Shown: positions 46,741-57,619 of the stretch, one piece after another
Layout of the letters: each line of letters opens with the position of its first letter
Numbering within the stretch: the stretch's first letter is position 1
Source: Protopterus annectens
Taxonomy: Eukaryota; Chordata; Ceratodontiformes; Protopteridae
DNA length: 64,000 bases
Reading direction: 5' to 3'
NCBI RefSeq assembly: GCF_019279795.1
Contig: NC_056744.1
Coordinates: 1,510,101,976 to 1,510,165,975, forward strand
Notes under the pieces: model-generated
Database searches by the model: none
Told to the model about the DNA's origin: nothing
Seen by the model: the letters and a program-made list of their open reading frames with translations, nothing else
Translations under genes and position numbers: made by a program

Positions 46741-48429
46741 ATTCTAGACAAAGCCATACATAATGGGGGTACACATTTAAATTATAATTTTATCTGTTAA
46801 AACGGAAAATCAGAAAACAAGCATTTGACTACAGGACACAGTTCATTAACAGCTCATAGCCTTAAGTGCCTAACAACTCTAATACAAAGGTTATAAAAAC
46901 AACAGGTGTTGCTTGGACATGCATTTTCTGCACAACAAGAACTACAAAAACTCTAATGACTGGCATTATTGACTGACTGTAAATCTTTGTCATTTATCAG
47001 AAAAGGAAAAAAAAGTTAATAAGGGCATGGGCAACAGACTACTGCAGTTTGATTAATAATTAAACAGTTGGCAAGCACCACCTCTAACCTTCCACTCTAC
47101 ACCATCCAAGTAATGTATGTATTTCTGCAGATGTCAGCTTAGTATAAGAAGAGAAAAAAGCAGTGCAGCAGTTATCAGAAAAGCAAAGAAAGGTAGACTA
47201 AAAGCAGTTCATAACTGCAGTGTTGAGGAATCTGGTCGGGTACAGGACCCATTTTTAACACCTCACTAAAATACATATAATTTAACTAAGCAACATAAAA
47301 AAGGATATGTGAATAACAGAACGCCATTTGATAATGCAAGGCATGTATCTTGGGTGGAGATTTGCAATAAAACATTAATTAACCAAGACGATGGTGAATA
47401 TATGACTCAAGGAGCTTGTACTACTCACAAAGGGTATGAAGTCTGAAACTCAAATGTCTGTTAATAAGATAGGTGAAGGTTAATGAAGACAGGTGAAGGC
47501 TGCCATGCTAGCCAGATAGAAATTTGTAGATAATTCTGTCATTGGTAAATATTAATGTATGCCACAGGCTTGTTCTCTTAGATGTGAAAAGACTGCATTG
47601 GATATTGAACTGCAAAAATGTAACAACAGTGCACTCTGCTGTAAGAAAGCTAAGTCAAGCATTTCATGATGGTCTTTGATGTTAAAATTCAGCGTGGATA
47701 TGTCTAGAGGGAGGCATCCTGCCTATTGTTTTAAGGCCAGAGTTAATGGCCGGAATTTACATGCATAAATGTCCTTTATGGCTTTGCTTCCTGACAAAGA
47801 ATAATAAAGAATGTAGCCTGTTAGCCTGGGAACCCCAAGAAAATGTGAAGAATAATGTAATGTGAATCAATAACGTGATATAAATTTAAACAGAGAGAAT
47901 CAGAGAGCATTAAGCATTTTTGTCTTGACCATCCAACCCATCAGCACTCTGCCTGTGTTCTATATGTAAGTTTTTTTAGAACTATGTTTTCTCTTAGAAA
48001 TAGCTAGGAACTAGGAAGATTAGACTAAGGTTTTTCTGTGATGTCAGAACTTTACTACTGTATTATTTTAAGTATTTCTCTGTGATCTCTAAACTCTTAA
48101 CTAGCACTGTGTAGTAAGAAGTATTGTCTTGTGTTTTTATTATTATTAAATATTTTTAAACCTTTCAACTGTGGCTGTTTTGTATACAGATAATTTAAGC
48201 TCTTAAGAGCACTTGCATGTCTGGTAGAGCTGTACAAAGCCACTCCAATAGTTTTAGCCTTGGGCTACATGTACCAGTTGGATAATAATATTGCACAGTA
48301 ATAATTGGACACCCTTTTAAGGGCCTTTGGATAGCTGATAATTATTAGCTGGGTGGTAGCAGTGATTTCTACCATATAGTCTGGATAAATGGGGTACAGC
48401 TGGTGAACCTGTGTCAGCCTTCCCCAGGA
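46741..48429. other. No recognisable gene; may include the DIRS 3' end
   Basis: AT-rich. The rightmost few hundred bases adjoin the DIRS recombinase and probably include its 3' terminal region, but no terminal repeat is recognised. Confidence 0.35.
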
Positions 48430-49027
48430 GTGTCTGTGTGGTTGTATAAATCTTTGTTGTTAGGACTATATATAAAGGTAATACAATTTGAGAGCCATTT
48501 CAAAAGTGTGACCTCAGATAAAGGAGCACGTTTCTTTGCTTCTGAAAATGAAACAAATAATTGATCAGATTTCCTGAAGTATTTTGTCCCGTGTAAGTAG
48601 AAGCTTAACTGTGTACATCCAGTTGCTGCCTTGTTGCCATAGTTGGAAAAAAAGACTGTTAGCTCTATGGACTGATTTAGGTTAGACTCTGAGCATACTT
48701 TTGGTAGGAAGGATGCGTTTTTTCCAAAGGGATACTCTGTCTTTCTGGAAAAGCATATATGGTGGGTTGATCAATAATGCTCGTAGCTCTGAAACCCTTC
48801 TAGAAGAAATGATGGCAATCAACATACTTGTTTTCCATGTTAAAAACTTTAGATCACATAATGATGCATGGTTCAAAGGGGGAAAGAATTAAACAGGACA
48901 AAACCAAGTTCAGGTCCCATGGTGGTAGAGGGGGTTTTATGACCCTCTTAACAGGTTAGTGCCCCTCATGAAGCCTCTGCATAGTCTGTGAGACATCAAA
49001 TTTGGTGCTGAATCACTTATATGGAAA

Positions 49028-49570
49028 GGGTCTATATTATTACCTTGAAACTGCATTCTTCGAACACCTAAACGTTGACACTTAAACAGCGAAATCTGAA
49101 AAGTACAGTCACTTCCGCATATTTTTTCACAGGGAAATAAATTTGCAACAGCTAAACAAACTTTTAAATCCTAATCAAATAGGTGGCTTTGCCCCCCACA
49201 CCCCCTAACAAAATATACCAAGTCCGAGATTGCTCTGCATTGGAGAAAAGGGAAAATTCCCAATAACGGCCAAGTGAATTTTTTCCCTATGAAAAAATTT
49301 GCAAAAGTGGCCATTGCCTACTTTTCAGATTTCACTGTTTAGGTGTCAAGGTTTAGGTGTTTGAAGAATTGATGAAAACAAGGCTCCACACTCACTGTAA
49401 TATCCAAAAAAAGCAGGAGACCATGATCCAATCCAAACAAACAACATTTATTTAGCACTTTCATCTCATAAATAGAAACTTCTTCAGAGTCTGAAGAAGT
49501 TTCTATTTAACAGACGAAAATGCTAAACTGTGTTCAAAGAAATGCAGTTTTGAGGTAATAATATAGACCC
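49028..49570. mobile_element. 543-bp inverted-repeat DNA transposon (MITE-like) with 8-bp target-site duplication
   Basis: The insert starts GGGTCTATATTATTACC and ends with its exact reverse complement; weaker pairing extends the terminal repeats to about 40 bases. TATGGAAA occurs directly on both sides (49020-49027 and 49571-49578). Removing the insert with one TATGGAAA leaves the DIRS recombinase frame open through the junction, which fixes the ends. Eight-base duplications are typical of hAT elements, although the terminal sequence is not the usual CAGNG start. No transposase is encoded. Inside are a second pair of inverted repeats (49056-49104 and 49319-49371) and a hairpin (49451-49527). 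Confidence 0.85.
49451..49527. repeat. Hairpin with 38-base arms
   Basis: Around 49489 the bases 49471-49488 and 49490-49507 are perfect reverse complements (AATAGAAACTTCTTCAGA and its complement), and pairing continues with a few mismatches to 49451 and 49527. It lies inside the 543-bp element. Confidence 0.88.
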
Positions 49571-50009
49571 TATGGAAATTAAATATTGCTGATAACTACA
49601 CACGAATGGTAGCTGCAGATGGTCTTTCATTAAATAGTTTCACCAGAAATTCAAGAATAGAAGTTATTGGAGCAGAAAAGGGGTCAATGTGTTTACTTAA
49701 TGCCCAGGAAGAAAATCTTTTCCATTTACGCATATATGATTTTCTCATTGAGGCCTTATGGGAAGATATCAATATATGTTTCACAGAAGAAGGAAAGTTA
49801 GGAAGCCTGGCTATATTTGGAATTTGAGCAGCCAAGCTGTCAGTCTGAGGGTTTGAAGGCAAGGGTGGAGCATTCACGACGTATGAGTCAGAAGGTCTGG
49901 TACTAGGTCTAAAAGCCACGACTCCTCCTGAAGATGAGGCCAAAAGAAGGGGAACCAAATCTGATGAGGCTAGTATGGGGTGATGAGAATCAACTTGTGT
50001 CCCAATGAG

Positions 50010-51698
50010 TCAGCTTTCTGGAGAACTTTGGGTATCAGAGGAGAAGGACGGAGGGAGGGCAAAAAGGAGTCCAGAGGGCCAATTGTGTACAGATGCATCC
50101 TTTGGTGACTCTCCCAGAGGGGGGATCAGGGCAAAATAGCTGCTGCATTTGGCATTCATGGATGTGGCAAAAAGGTCACAGCAAGGCTGGCCACATTTGT
50201 AGAAGATCATCTCTTCTACATCTTGTTTTAGGGACCACTCGTGAGGCACGAGAAATTCTCTGCTGAGTTTGGCTGCTATCACACTGGACTTCTCCAGGAT
50301 ATGCGTTGCTATAAGAAAGTGTTGGGAGGAGATTGCCCACTGCCATAATCTTAGAGCCTCTTAACAAAATAGGTAAGACCTGGTACCTCCTTGTTTCTTT
50401 ATGTACTAGACAACCAACAGGTTGTCTGTCTATATTGCAATAGTTCCCAGTGGGAGAGAGTCCTGAAGTGCCTGCAATGTCAAAACCACTGCTCTCATCT
50501 CTAGGATATTGATGTGCAAAATAGGCCTCATGATCTCGCCAAGTGCCTTGGACTGTCCTTCCCAGATAATGCCCCACTCCCACCCTATCTGGGAGGTGTC
50601 CGTGGTCACTGCGGCCACAGGCTGTGGAGGAAGAAAGGGTTGACCTGATGACACATGATTGGAGTGAAGCCACCAGTGAAGGTCCTTCTTGCATGACTGT
50701 TAACAGAATTTGGTGAGACATGGGTAGTTCTTGAAATGAACACTGAGTGAATAGTAGCCATTGCAGAATTCTTATGTGCATGCATGCTAATGGAACAAAA
50801 CTTTATTGCTGCCGCCATTTTTAAAACTGTTCTCGCCTGTACCTCTCATCTTGGAGAGAAGGTCGGAGACTTGCTGTCTCAGAACTAAAACACTTTCCAT
50901 AGGAAGTTTTGCCAACATGTTTATTGTGTCTTTGTCTGCTCCTATAAACATGGTACATTGTGATGGCAACAAGGCAGATTTTTTTTGTAATTTATTGCGA
51001 TAACTAGGCAAGAGCTGAGAAATAATCTGGTGTCTCTTGTTTTTAGTAGTAGATGCTTAGTGGTGGCAGCTAGGAGCCAGTCGTCTAGATACGTAAACAC
51101 TCAGAATCCTAGACGTCTCAGGTAAGCCGTGACTGCTGCTGTACACTTGGTGAACACTCTGGGGGCTGTTGTGAGAACAAAGGGCAGAGCTCAAAACTGG
51201 TAATGACTGGCTCCCAGCCGGAAGCACAGATGACTCCTGGATAGCCTGTCCATATTTATGTGGTAGTACACATCCTGAAGGTCTATGGAGCACATCCAAT
51301 TGTCTTTTCCCAGAAAGGGAAGAATAGACTGCAGTGTTACCATCTGAAACTTGGTCTTTTTTACTGATTTGTTTAATTTGCCGAGATCCAAAATGGGCCT
51401 CCAGTCCCCTGTTCATTTTGGCACTAAAAAGAATCTTGATTAAGACTCTTTTCTCTAGAAACTTTTGAATTTCTAGAGTTGCTTGATCCCTTTGACTGGG
51501 TGGAACATCTGTGGTGCTCTTTATGTTTGGGATGGGAAGAGAAAAAGGTATGGAGTAGCCTCTGGATATGATACTTTGTACCCACTTGTCTTGTGTTATT
51601 TCCAGCCAGGCTTCTGGGTACAAAGATAATCGATCCCCAACTGCCTCCAGATATGGACAGATGGGCCTCCCTTCAGAAGCGCTGAAATGGCCTATCAT
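50010..51698 (-). pseudogene. DIRS reverse transcriptase and RNase H
   Basis: The RT part starts with EITQDKWVQSIISRGYSIPF (51600), then in a shifted frame LGKLNKSVKKTKFQMVTLQS and SIDLQDVYYHINMDR (the DLKDAYFHI palm motif, 51280), and TYLDDWLLAA (about 51075) with the catalytic YLDD. RNase H (50654-50430) has VTTDTSQIGWEWGI and HINILEMRAVVLTLQAL. The last part has FLVPHEWSLKQDVEEM and CDLFATSMNAKCSSYFAL. At least three frame breaks and an in-frame stop before the YLDD motif are present. The layout and motifs are those of vertebrate DIRS elements. Confidence 0.83.
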
Positions 51699-53946
51699 GG
51701 AAAGAATCCCTGTTGCCCTGATTTTGCAGACCCCCCTCTGCTGCGTGGATGGTGTCTTCCATTCATACTTCCCCCTTTGCCCCTAGAGGAAGAGTCGCCA
51801 CGTGTGTCCTGAAAAACTCTGAGATTTACAGAACCACATCTTTCCTCCCTTCTGGCCTTTTGGATAAGGTCTAGAAGGTATGGAAAAATGGACTCCCTTG
51901 GCATAGAGAGTTTTGCCTTCTTACTCACACCTGGTTAGTGTCCCCTTAACTTTTGGCCTAAACAAAGTCAAGCCATCAAAAGGGGTGTTAGTAAAGGAAG
52001 ATTTAAAGGGTTCCCCAAAGTCACACAAGTCCATCCAGGAATGTCTGCTTAGGGAAATTCCTGAACCCGCTCCTCTGCTCACTCCATCTGCTGCATAAGA
52101 TATGAGCCTCATGGAGGAGTTGACTACAGAATGTAAGGTGGAGAACTGAGAGGAAATCTTGTCTGATACCCCTGCAGATACTGCACCTTGGAGAGTATCT
52201 CCTAGCTCCATCAGGAGATCTCTTTGTAGCCTAGTAAAATGCGTCAGATAATTCAGTGATCTGAGTGCAAACGTCACTGAAGAAAATATTCGCTTCCCAT
52301 ATCTGTCCATTGTATGAGACTCCTTGTTCAACAGACCGACAGACGAGGATGTTTCATAAAGTTCCTTTTTGGTGGCTGCTGCCACCACCACAGCATCTAT
52401 AGGGACACCCTTAGTCAAGAATTCTTTATCAGAAGGGGTTGTGATTAACTAATTTGGCCTCTGAGGGACAGGTTCCACTGTGTCTGGAGACTCCCATGTC
52501 TTTCTATTAACTAGATCCATAAGTTCATCTAAAGGCAGAGACACCCAAGTGGTTGAAGGATGAGACCCAAAGGCCTTCAGGTAAACAGACTCCTCATCAG
52601 AAGGGTTTATGGGCTACCAGCCACCTCTTTGCTTAAGTATTTCTAGGATGTCTGCAAAGAAGACATCCTCAGAGGGTGACCGTGGGGACCCTTCTGACTC
52701 AAGGTCTGTTCCACAGGAGACCAACTCCTCTGGGGAGTCTAAATGCTTCCTCTTGCAGAGTCTGTTACAAGGGACCTCTTTAGAAGGGTATTCTGGAGAG
52801 GTTTTGGAAGAGAGGGGTTCACCCGATGGGGTACTCTGAGGCCTAGGGTCTCCACTAGTCTGTGCATGGTGTGGTGCAGAGATCGATGCTGGTGCCTTAG
52901 GGAGAGGAATGTCGAAACCCCTGAGTGGAGCTGTCTGAGGAGACAGCACTCTCCTCATCAGCTCTAAAGCCTCCCTCCCTTGATCCAAAGATACCTCTGG
53001 CACCAAACAGCCAGAAGAGATCCCTGGAACCAAGGGAGATGGCTCCTAAGCTGATGTAGGAGCTGAGCTAATCTGCGCCAAAGCCTAGAGACAAATGTCC
53101 AAACCGCTTTCCCTTTCCGGACCCGACCACAGAGCATCCATTCCTAGACTTCTCGGATGGAACTGAGGATGTCAGAACAAACGTCGGGTCTGAGGATGCC
53201 AGGATGGTTCTCGACAGTGATGGTTTCACAACAACTGGTTCCAGCAATTATGGCTCCAAGGTCCTAGGTCAGCTCGGAGAAGGAATTGATGTCAGTGGGG
53301 AAGTCTTGGCTGGCTCCAAATCACTCTGGATTGGAGCTGAGAGGGGTTTGGCCAGTGCCGATGTCTTTAGAAGTCTACGCACCACCCTATCCATGTTGTC
53401 ATCTGAAAGACTCCTGGAGGACCTAGAAGAAAGAGTAGGGGATCTGATAGTTTGCAAAATAGGGGACCTTAGAACAGGAATAACTGGCTCTTGTTCTGGG
53501 GACCGGCTCCTTAGTTTGAACTCCACTAGCACCAAAACAGTTGGCGCTGATGAAATAGATTTTGCCAGTTCAGTAGTCATTGGAGCCAGAGATACAATTT
53601 TGCTAAATTTTTTTATAGGCTCCAATTGCCCTAAAGAGGAAGACGATCTCTTGCTGGATTTCTCCAATTTTGCTGATGGTGATTTCACTGATCTTGAAGT
53701 GCCCGGACCTTCTTCTAGAGCTTCTTGGAAGGGGGACTTCAGTAAGCCTCTCGCAATGTATTTGTTTCTTCTTTCTAGCAGTACTCTGGTGCTGAGTGAA
53801 TGACATATTGAACATGACTCTTGAAGATGTACTGCTTCCATGCAGTAGACACAAACAATATGGAAATCAGTCAATGACATCTTTTGGCTGCATTTACCAC
53901 ATTTTTTGAAGACCAAAGGCTTAGATTCCTTATGCTCCTTAGACAT
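51695..53946 (-). pseudogene. DIRS gag-like protein
   Basis: The start is probably the ATG at 53946 (MSKEHKESK). The N-terminus carries a Cys-rich pattern (CGKC, then CVYC and CSIC) seen in DIRS Gag proteins, followed by a Ser/Pro/Arg-rich region (to 53269 and, in another frame, 53033-52614). The conserved centre (52418-51921) reads VPIDAVVVAAATKKELYETS, then MDRYGKRIFSSVTFALRSLN, RHSWMDLCDFGEPFKSSF and PFDGLTLF. The C-terminus is Gly/Arg/Ser-rich (SSRGKGGSMNGRHHPRSRGG), as expected for nucleic-acid binding. The last part overlaps the start of RT by a few bases. Frame breaks near 53260, 52600 and 51920. Confidence 0.78.
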
Positions 53947-54080
53947 ATTCAAAATCACAGTCTGCACACAAGAGCAAATTAACAACAACAACAACTACTT
54001 AACACACTAAATACCTATGATATAATATATAAAATATCAAACTTTTTTTTTTGAGAGAAACTTCAACAAACAAGAGGAAG

Positions 54081-54360
54081 GTAGCCCTTTAACTAAAATG
54101 GACAGTGGCAACCCTCTAACTTAAATGGGCTGACACTCTTTTGTTTTAACAATAAGATTAACTATCTAAAGATTTCAAGGATATCAACAATAAACAATAG
54201 CAAAATGCCCTCTAACTAAAAACGGGCAGTGGTAGCCCTCTAACTTAAACGGGCTGATGCCCTTTCTTTTTTAAATAAGAGTAAACTAGATATGAACCTC
54301 AAAAATGTTAACAACAGTAATAGTAGGAAAGCCCTTCAACTAAAATGGGCTTATGTGATA
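54081..54360. repeat. Tandem repeat, about 124-bp unit, 2.3 copies
   Basis: CCCTYTAACTAAAAATGGGC-like starts lie near 54085, 54209 and 54332, each followed by a second CCCTCTAACTTAAAYGGGCTG. It sits in the 5' untranslated part of the DIRS element. Confidence 0.8.
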
Positions 54361-54729
54361 ATAATTTAATTGGGACGGGGAGGAAACAAAAGCCTAACAA
54401 AAAAACAGCCTGAAGCAACAACTCAGCAACGAATTTCGTCTAACTAACTACAACAAAATAGTAAACGCTAAATTTACTTTAAAGTAGAAGAACTTTTTGA
54501 ACAAAGAATAAAGATTTGTTCACTTAGCCAGAGCCAAAATGGAAGCGCCCAATCTGTTTAGCGGCAATCGAGATCTGGGGAGCTTCACTAGAGCATGATG
54601 GGATAGGGATACAGACACGAGCCAGTGGAAGACCTCAAGCTTTACTATATGGCTGAGTTGAAACAGAGGATCAGTTCTGAACCCATTCAGTAAGAATGAA
54701 GGTGAGATAGGACAACATACCACCAAAAA

Positions 54730-55525
54730 AACTCCAATCCTTCAAGCTCTTTACACAATGCAAATATCTGTGTGGTCACTGAGACAATGGTTTAAACCCA
54801 CAGACAACACATTGGCAGTGCACGGCTATAATGCCTTCCACACATTTAGAGCAGCTACTACACAGACAGGGAATAAAGAGGGAGGTATTTAGATATACAT
54901 CAAAAATACATCCCGAATAAATATACCTTAAGGCTGGTCCAACAGGAGAATGCACTTGAGCTGCTCCGTGTTCAAATCACCACAGACAAAATCCCATCTC
55001 TCTTCCTTGCAAGCTGTAGGTTCCTCTTTATGGCCCAGGAAACCCATAGCATGTGTTTAAACTTAATGGAAACACACACCATCCAACCCAATACCATATT
55101 CATGGGTGACTTTAATTACCCCACTATTAACTGGGAACTATGTATGACAGTAAACGTACAGGCAAAGAAGTTCCTGGACAAGACTGTCAATACATCAAAC
55201 AGACACGCAGATATACTGGGTTTGGTCCTCATTAATACTAAGAGTGTTGCACTCCCCCTAGGGTAATGTCTTCTCTGATAATGTCACATCACAAAATGGT
55301 CTTCTTTGAAGTAAAAATAAACCCTGGAGTTGCAACTAACTCTGGGATGTTCAAGAAGTATTCAAAAGGCTTTCTATTATTAGGTGATAAAATGGCAACA
55401 TTCCAAGTCCCCCCAAAAACCTAAAAAAGCTGCTACCTATGAAGAACTGTTCACTGAAACTCTATAAAAGCATGTTAATATCTGTGTAAAGGCAGCTGTA
55501 CATAACAGGAAGAACAGAACTAACT

Positions 55526-55561
<36 letters not shown>

Positions 55562-55850
55562 AAGATCCATGGTGGAATCATAACATCAATAGGCTATATA
55601 GACAAACAACTTGGAGGACAAATAAAGTCTAACAAAGACACATTTGCAGTAAATTTGGCCTTCCAGGCCAAGGACAACCACAAAGCATTCTTTAGCTATG
55701 TCTGTAATCTCAAAGGCGATACACAACTGTGAGTGTAGAGCTCGTTGTCAATGGAGCCACCTATACTGACCATATAGGGGCCAAATGATAAAATGATGTG
55801 TCAGCAAGCAAAGCAGAGTGGCATTGCTGAAACTGAATTCATCCTCAAGT
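54730..55850 (+). mobile_element. CR1 endonuclease fragment (copy E)
   Basis: Plus-strand frames show NANICVVTET (54750), the open stretch 55030-55266 with NTIFMGDFNYPTINWEL, and a linker with DNHKAFFSYVCNLKGDTQL (about 55670), which matches copy A around 10600. RT itself is absent. An A-run of 34 bases at 55527-55560 interrupts it. It begins close to the right end of the DIRS element. Confidence 0.7.
55527..55560 (+). repeat. Poly(A) run of 34 bases
   Basis: An uninterrupted A-run inside CR1 fragment E. It may be an expanded A-tract or the tail of a small insertion. Confidence 0.9.
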
Positions 55851-56220
55851 CTTGCTGAGTACCTTCCCAAGGTGTACCCTGTTTTTCACAAAATCTCACC
55901 AAGACAGCACACTGTATTTTATATATCATATATCATGGACAGAAGTAGGTTAAAAATTAAAAAAAAAAAGATAGCTGAGTACACAAGACCCAAGATAAAA
56001 AAGTGTCTAATTCTGGTAGGTGCAATGGTGCCAGGACCAGAAAAAATTACAGTGTACAATCCTCAAGACACTGACGCATTCCTACGATGGGGCCGGGCTA
56101 GGCCAGGCCCTGGGGGAGGATGTCCCCCCTGGTGTAGAAGGAAGTAGTAGTCCACACAAAATCACAACAACTGATAGGCCAAAAAAGAGCCATAAAGACA
56201 TTAGAGTGAACTACTGAGGA
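55851..56220. other. Unassigned, partly coding-like
   Basis: A plus-strand frame (about 55935-56147) contains PGPEKITVYNPQDTDAFLRW and a Gly/Pro-rich end with CPPWCRRK. It might be gag of the gypsy element that follows, but this is not certain. Confidence 0.3.
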
Positions 56221-57190
56221 TAAGAAAGACATTATGTTTTGTTACTATTATGCAAGAAGCCCAGAATTTCCACACACAAGATATACAAAAAGATTATGCG
56301 AGAAATTAGAGGAAAGAAAAATACTTCCACAAGAAAAAATTTCAGAAGCTTCAAATTAAAAAATGTGTTTATTAATACAAAAGATTTATGAAAAGCATCA
56401 CATAGAGCAAGAAATGTAAATCTCTTTGGGAAAAAAAGCATCTGAGGAGGTGCAAAAACATAAAGAACTAAACCTAGAGATTTTTGAAATATATTAAAAA
56501 GAAATTTGAATATGGATAATTGAGATCTGATATGATGCAATATTTATGGATGGGAGAAAGCCAAATTATCAATACAAAAAAGGCAGCCCTAAAGATATTA
56601 ATTGAGAAATACAGGCAAAGCAATCCAGATATGGCAAATTTCATAATAAAAAATAAGATCACAAAGAGGGAATGTAGAACAGAAGATTAGAAAAGTAGAA
56701 GTTAAAAATATATATATAAGTTGAAGTTATGGAATAATTGTGAATTGAAGGATCTGGTGTATAAAGTATAACACTGGATACATCACAGCAATATGGAGCG
56801 AGTCCCCCAAAGTAAGGAGAAACAGGAATATCAGGAGACATCTGAAGAAGAAATATGGATACGAGAAAGAAAAAGAGTTTAATATGGTGTAATATTTATC
56901 CAAAGGAGAAAGCAAAACTGATCAATACAAAAAGAGCAGCATCAAAGATATTTGAAAAAAAAATATATAGGCAAAGGCATTGGGATATAGAAAATTTTCC
57001 AATACAAAAAATAAGAGAACAAAGAAGAAAAGCAGACAAGAGAATAAGTAATATTGAAGTTAAAGATATAGAAAATGAGGTTTTGGAGTACCTGTGAAGT
57101 AAAGGATTTAATGTAGAAAATCCAAGAAAACACCACAGCAGGACAGAGAAATGGATTCCCAAATTAAGGAGAAACCAGCGGAGTGAGAAA
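56221..57190 (+). repeat. A-rich duplicated unit, about 365 bp, two to three copies
   Basis: The passage at 56520-56850 (GATGCAATATTTATGGATGG, AATACAAAAAAGGCAGCC) recurs at 56885-57190 (GGTGTAATATTTATCCAAAG, AATACAAAAAGAGCAGCATC), both ending with AAAGTAAGGAGAAACAGG or AAATTAAGGAGAAACCAG. A weaker version may precede at 56230. One unit is open on the plus strand (KLINTKRAASKIFEKKIYRQ, REQRRKADKRISNIE), so it may be a duplicated basic helical domain. The protein family is not recognised. Confidence 0.6.
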
Positions 57191-57619
57191 CATCTGATCA
57201 TTTGCCATGTGAAGTGGTCAGTTGGGGTTGCACAGCAAGGGCAGGAAGAGGAAACTGTGGCAACTCTAATGCAGTTAGTGTGGAGTGAAGGCCAGAGAGT
57301 TCCCATATGATAAAGCAATGGATGACACAGAATGAATCTGAAGAGAATGTGGCACAGGAAGATGCTCTGAATCTTTCTATAGGATGCCCACAGGAAATGG
57401 AGAGCAAAGAATGTGCTCTCAATTTAGAAGAAAATTATCTAAGTGAAGAGTAGCTTGATTTAATAGAGATGGACATATATATTTAAGATCAATGAAAGAA
57501 ATAGACTGCAGAAAATCAATAAACCCTAAAAGTTACAAGTTTGATAAAACAAAGGAGCACAGTAATTAGGACTGTACATAGAGATTCATGCAATATAACA
57601 GATGTAAATAAGATATATT
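57191..57619. other. Unassigned A-rich sequence
   Basis: Probably still within the gypsy element upstream of its protease, but no motif is readable. Confidence 0.3.

Larger units (their letters stand above)
48430..49958 (-). pseudogene. DIRS tyrosine recombinase, split by an insertion
   Basis: The N-terminal SAM-like domain (49958-49579) contains KASMRKSYMRKWKRFSSWAL and ITSILEFLVKLFNE. After the insertion (49028-49570) the catalytic domain resumes: SHRLCRGFMRG, FFPPLNHASLCDLKFLTWKT, and IISSRRVSELRAL, which holds the first catalytic Arg. Further on are LPTKSMLRV and, in another frame, FRKSDQLFVSFSEAKKRAPL to about 48430. I could not identify the H-x-x-R box or the catalytic Tyr. In the family this enzyme integrates the circular DNA copy. 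Stops at several points show it is dead. Confidence 0.78.
48430..54720 (-). mobile_element. DIRS-type tyrosine-recombinase retrotransposon, near complete but decayed
   Basis: On the minus strand the order is gag-like protein (53946-51695), reverse transcriptase (51698-about 51000), RNase H (50654-50430), a methylase-position region with the CDLFATSMNA motif (about 50190), and a tyrosine recombinase (49958-about 48430). This is the classic DIRS order. It has no LTRs or integrase; integration uses the recombinase. A 543-bp element interrupts the recombinase. The 5' untranslated part (54000-54720) carries a 124-bp tandem repeat. Many stops and frameshifts make it non-functional. Outer ends are approximate. 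Confidence 0.85.

Noticed and set aside
53204-53803. Plus-strand 199-codon frame
   Set aside because: It is antisense to the DIRS gag-like region, where minus-strand Cys motifs and order are clear.
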